In this document: positions 61,780 to 64,000 of the stretch, in pieces
How positions within the stretch are numbered: position 1 is the stretch's first letter
Layout: every line of letters begins with the position of its first letter
DNA from: Torreya grandis
Taxonomy: Eukaryota > Streptophyta > Pinopsida > Cupressales > Taxaceae
Length of the DNA: 64,000 nt
Assembly (NCBI GenBank): GCA_037957365.1
Contig: JARHVA010002127.1
Span: 2,622,501-2,686,500, forward strand
Direction of reading: 5' to 3'
The notes under the pieces: generated by a model
Seen by the model: the letters and a program-made list of their open reading frames with translations, nothing else
The model's database searches: none
Told to the model about the DNA's origin: nothing
Translations under genes and position numbers: made by a program

Positions 61780-62943
61780 ACATGCATTCATAAATGGGCA
61801 TTCAAATATATATTTTGATATAACATCCTTTATTATGAAAATGTTGAAGGTACCTTTCTCTATTTTATTATGTAAGATGAAGTACCTCCTCTTATTGAAT
61901 AAGCACATGGGAGCATTTGCAGTGGCCACTATAGCAAACATGATATAGCCCACAAATACCTATGTATGAATTAATTTTAGCCTACTCTCAAAAAAGATGC
62001 AATTAAATTTGAAAAAAAGTGTACTCCTTAACAACTTCATGATGATATAATTCATTAACCTCCAATCAAGATTCAAACTATCAAATCATTTTGACCATTC
62101 TCCATGTGGGGATTAGATCTCATTATAAAATTACCTCACTCCCAAGATGGGCATGTTTTTATTATCACTACTATTGAATATTTTACCAAATGGGTTGAAT
62201 CAATGCCCCTTATTAATGTCATTAGTAACACTATTGCCAAATTCATTTTTAATCAAATTGTTTACCACTTTGGTGTTCCCCATACTATCATTTCAAACTA
62301 TGGTGGTAATTTAAAAAAAAAGGATGTCAAATAGCTTTGTGCTAAATTCAATATCAATCACAAATTTTCCATGCCTTATCATCTAAAATTCAATGGCCAA
62401 GATGAGGCTACCAATAAAATTCTCAACAAAATTATTCAAAATAAAATTCATGAAACCCACATCGATTTGCACCTTTATATTTACCCTGATCTTTGGGCTT
62501 ATCAAACTAGAATATGTATTGCCACTAGGGAAATTTAATTCTCTCTAGTCTATGGTTATGAATAAGTTATTCCATTGGAAGTTGAGTTTCTCTCTCTATA
62601 TATATCTAATGATGGTATCATTCTTGATGAAGGATTACATGAAACTCACCTTCATGCCCTTGATTTATTTGATGAACACTACCTTTTTACCTTACAACAT
62701 AACCACCAATACAAGGCTTTTAATGCCAAACAACATAACAAACATGTTAAAATATACACATTTAATGTTGGTGAGCTTTTCTTTAAATTATACTACACTC
62801 ATGATAAAGAAGGTAAATATGCCCAAAAATGGTGGGACCCCTATTTAGTCCAATATATTCTTGGTCCAAGTACTTATTGCCTTCAAACCAATGATGACCA
62901 TGTTTTCAAAGAGTTCACCAATGCACAATTCCTCAAAAACTAA
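61780..62943 (+). pseudogene. F: integrase
   Basis: The zinc-binding part keeps HGSICSGHYSKHDIAHKYL (two His) but its Cys pair is eroded. The core has PFSMWGLDLIIKLPHSQDGH (first Asp near 62,117), then TTIEYFTKWVESMPL, then ISNYGGNL, where the second Asp of SDNGxxF has become Asn, and GQDEATNKILNKII with the catalytic Glu near 62,405. The C-terminal end is open over 122 codons (62,575-62,943): VGELFFKLYY, KYAQKWWDPYLVQYI and GPSTYCLQ, like the GxLVLRK...GKL-xxWEGPYxV...GxYxL end of Tat integrases. It stops naturally at TAA 62,941-62,943. Confidence 0.88.
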
Positions 62944-62999
62944 TTTTCCTAAACATTTCCTTCTTTTCATGATTTTTATCTACATTTATCTAACACCTT

Positions 63000-63420
63000 T
63001 TGTAGGTTAATTACATGGGTCTCTCCCTCTACAATATTTCTCTCTTTTCACAAACCTTTAGTTCTTCATTTTTGGTCTTTTGGTTTCCCCTTTCTCTCAT
63101 GAGTTGCATTGTAAAACCATGGGTAGGACCTGATCTTCCTCATGATATACCATAGTATTATTTATTTTCATATTCTTTTTTGCACATTTTTTAACACCCC
63201 TTGGATTTATCTTTTGTGATTTACACTGTAAAACCATGGATAGGACCTGGTCTTTCTAAAAAATACCATCTTTTACTTTTTCTCATTTATTTTAATATGA
63301 TTTTTTTCAACCACATGGATTTTTATTTTATGATTTGTAGTGTAAGACCATGGATAGGACCTGGCCTTCCTCATAAAATTACCATCTTATCATTCCTTCT
63401 CTAGAATGTGTTTTACAATA
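63000..63420 (+). repeat. ~115-bp tandem repeat, three copies, in F 3' UTR
   Basis: Copies have the core GTAAAACCATGGATAGGACC followed by TGGTCTTCCTCA, beginning at 63,111, 63,228 and 63,342 (117 and 114 bp apart). Flanking parts (TTTTGTGATTTACACT before; ACCATCTTATTTTTC-like after) also recur. Tandem repeats between integrase and the 3' LTR are known in Tat/Ogre elements. Confidence 0.88.
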
Positions 63421-64000
63421 GTTAAAAATTTTTTATCCTTGTTCTCAACTTTAGATTTTTCTTCTTTTGGTAGATGGAATTTGTATATAAATCTATGTTA
63501 TCATGTTTTCCTCTATTTCCCTCATTCTTTACAATAAGGAATCACACTTTACTATCATTGTATCTCTTTTTTCCCTTGGTCACATTTTTTTTAATTTAAA
63601 GTAATTAAAATTTGTTCCATGTGTCAACCCTCTTGATTTCCTTTCCTTTCAATCCACATTGGATAAAACAAGATCAAAGTCAAGATAACACTTTTATTTC
63701 ACCTAGATTTATGAGACTCTTAGACCCTATTCTCTTTAAAGTTTTCTCTCTTAGAAACCAAGTCCTAAGTATTCAAATTCAATTCATATTTAGCACCCAT
63801 GTTTGATTTTTCAAATTTTTATGGAGGAATAGAAAAAATCCATCAACAAAGTTAAAATACAAATCATTTGAAACAAAATGCAATGATATACCAAAGGCAA
63901 CATACAAATCTCAAAATTTAAAATCACATCAAAAGATGTATCTCCTATCTCTAATCAAATCTCAAACTCCATAGTTAGCCTCACATAGAGCGGAGGTCCA
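63421..64000 (+). other. F 3' region, no gene seen
   Basis: AT-rich with no sustained frame. F's 3' LTR may begin in here or beyond the window; GGAGGAATAGAAAAAA at 63,822-63,837 is purine-rich and could be the polypurine tract, but I cannot match the following bases to any sequence near 44 kb. Confidence 0.35.

Larger units (their letters stand above)
44225..63420 (+). mobile_element. Element F: Tat-lineage Ty3/gypsy retrotransposon (E nested inside)
   Basis: Order on the + strand: candidate LTR end and primer site (44,225-44,680), leader, gag (interrupted by E), PR, RT, Ty3-type RNase H, archaeal-type RNase H, INT ending at 62,943, then tandem repeats. RT, both RNases H and INT follow one another in the usual Tat arrangement. 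The 3' LTR is not recognised and probably lies near or past the window end. The 5' LTR start is not determined. Numerous stops and lost catalytic residues show F is inactive. Confidence 0.85.

Noticed and set aside
1..64000. Host genes, tRNA/rRNA genes, CRISPR arrays, bacterial or organellar inserts
   Set aside because: I looked for conserved exons, tRNA arms, rRNA signatures and regularly spaced short repeats and saw none; the only periodic repeats are the tandem arrays listed.

Overview
This window is nuclear DNA from a plant with a large, repeat-rich genome. It is strongly AT-rich and consists of nested, decayed LTR retrotransposons. I found no recognisable host gene, no tRNA or rRNA gene and no organellar insert. 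Slow decay of old Ty3/gypsy Tat-type elements suggests a gymnosperm or another giant-genome plant, but the sequence alone does not fix the species. Nearly every reading frame is broken, often where CAG/CAA/TGG would have become a stop or where TG/CA element ends became TA. This fits C-to-T decay of methylated DNA.

Left block (about 1.5-34.3 kb). A truncated Ty3/gypsy remnant (D, + strand, 1.5-3.48 kb) abuts the gag of a Tat-like element (C, + strand, 3.5-5.03 kb). C is interrupted by a large Ty3/gypsy element (B, - strand, 5,031-33,703) and resumes with its protease at 33.7 kb. B has 5.9-kb LTRs and a perfect 5-bp target duplication (AGATA at 5,026-5,030 and 33,704-33,708). Its internal region on the - strand runs gag, protease, an RNase H, reverse transcriptase, a second RNase H, integrase. 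Each B LTR carries a ~3.1-kb decayed open reading frame in U3, on the sense strand, just upstream of the TATA box. In B's 3' LTR this ORF is split by element A (+ strand, 6,946-16,497). A has ~1.17-kb LTRs, a Tat-like primer site, no pol and one unrecognised acidic ORF with internal repeats. B's 5' LTR (27,836-33,703) keeps the matching empty site near 29,735.

Middle (34.3-43.9 kb). This is about 9.6 kb of AT-rich DNA with no supportable gene, including a long (AT)n tract at 36,039-36,119.

Right block (about 44-64 kb). A Tat-lineage element (F, + strand) has its probable LTR end and primer site near 44.66 kb, a leader rich in GGTTGACC/GGTCAACC motifs, and then gag, protease, RT, RNase H, archaeal-type RNase H and integrase, ending at 62,943. 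Three ~115-bp tandem repeats follow. F's 5' gag region is interrupted by a Copia-type gag-only element (E, + strand, 46,924-56,351) with ~2.7-kb LTRs, an intact primer site and polypurine tract, and near-identical 5-bp flanks (CAAAC/CAACC).

Order of events read from nesting: C (and D) are older than B, B is older than A; F is older than E. The most unusual points are the U3-encoded ORF of B, the RNase H between protease and RT in B and D, and the two pol-less elements A and E, the first of which encodes an unfamiliar protein.
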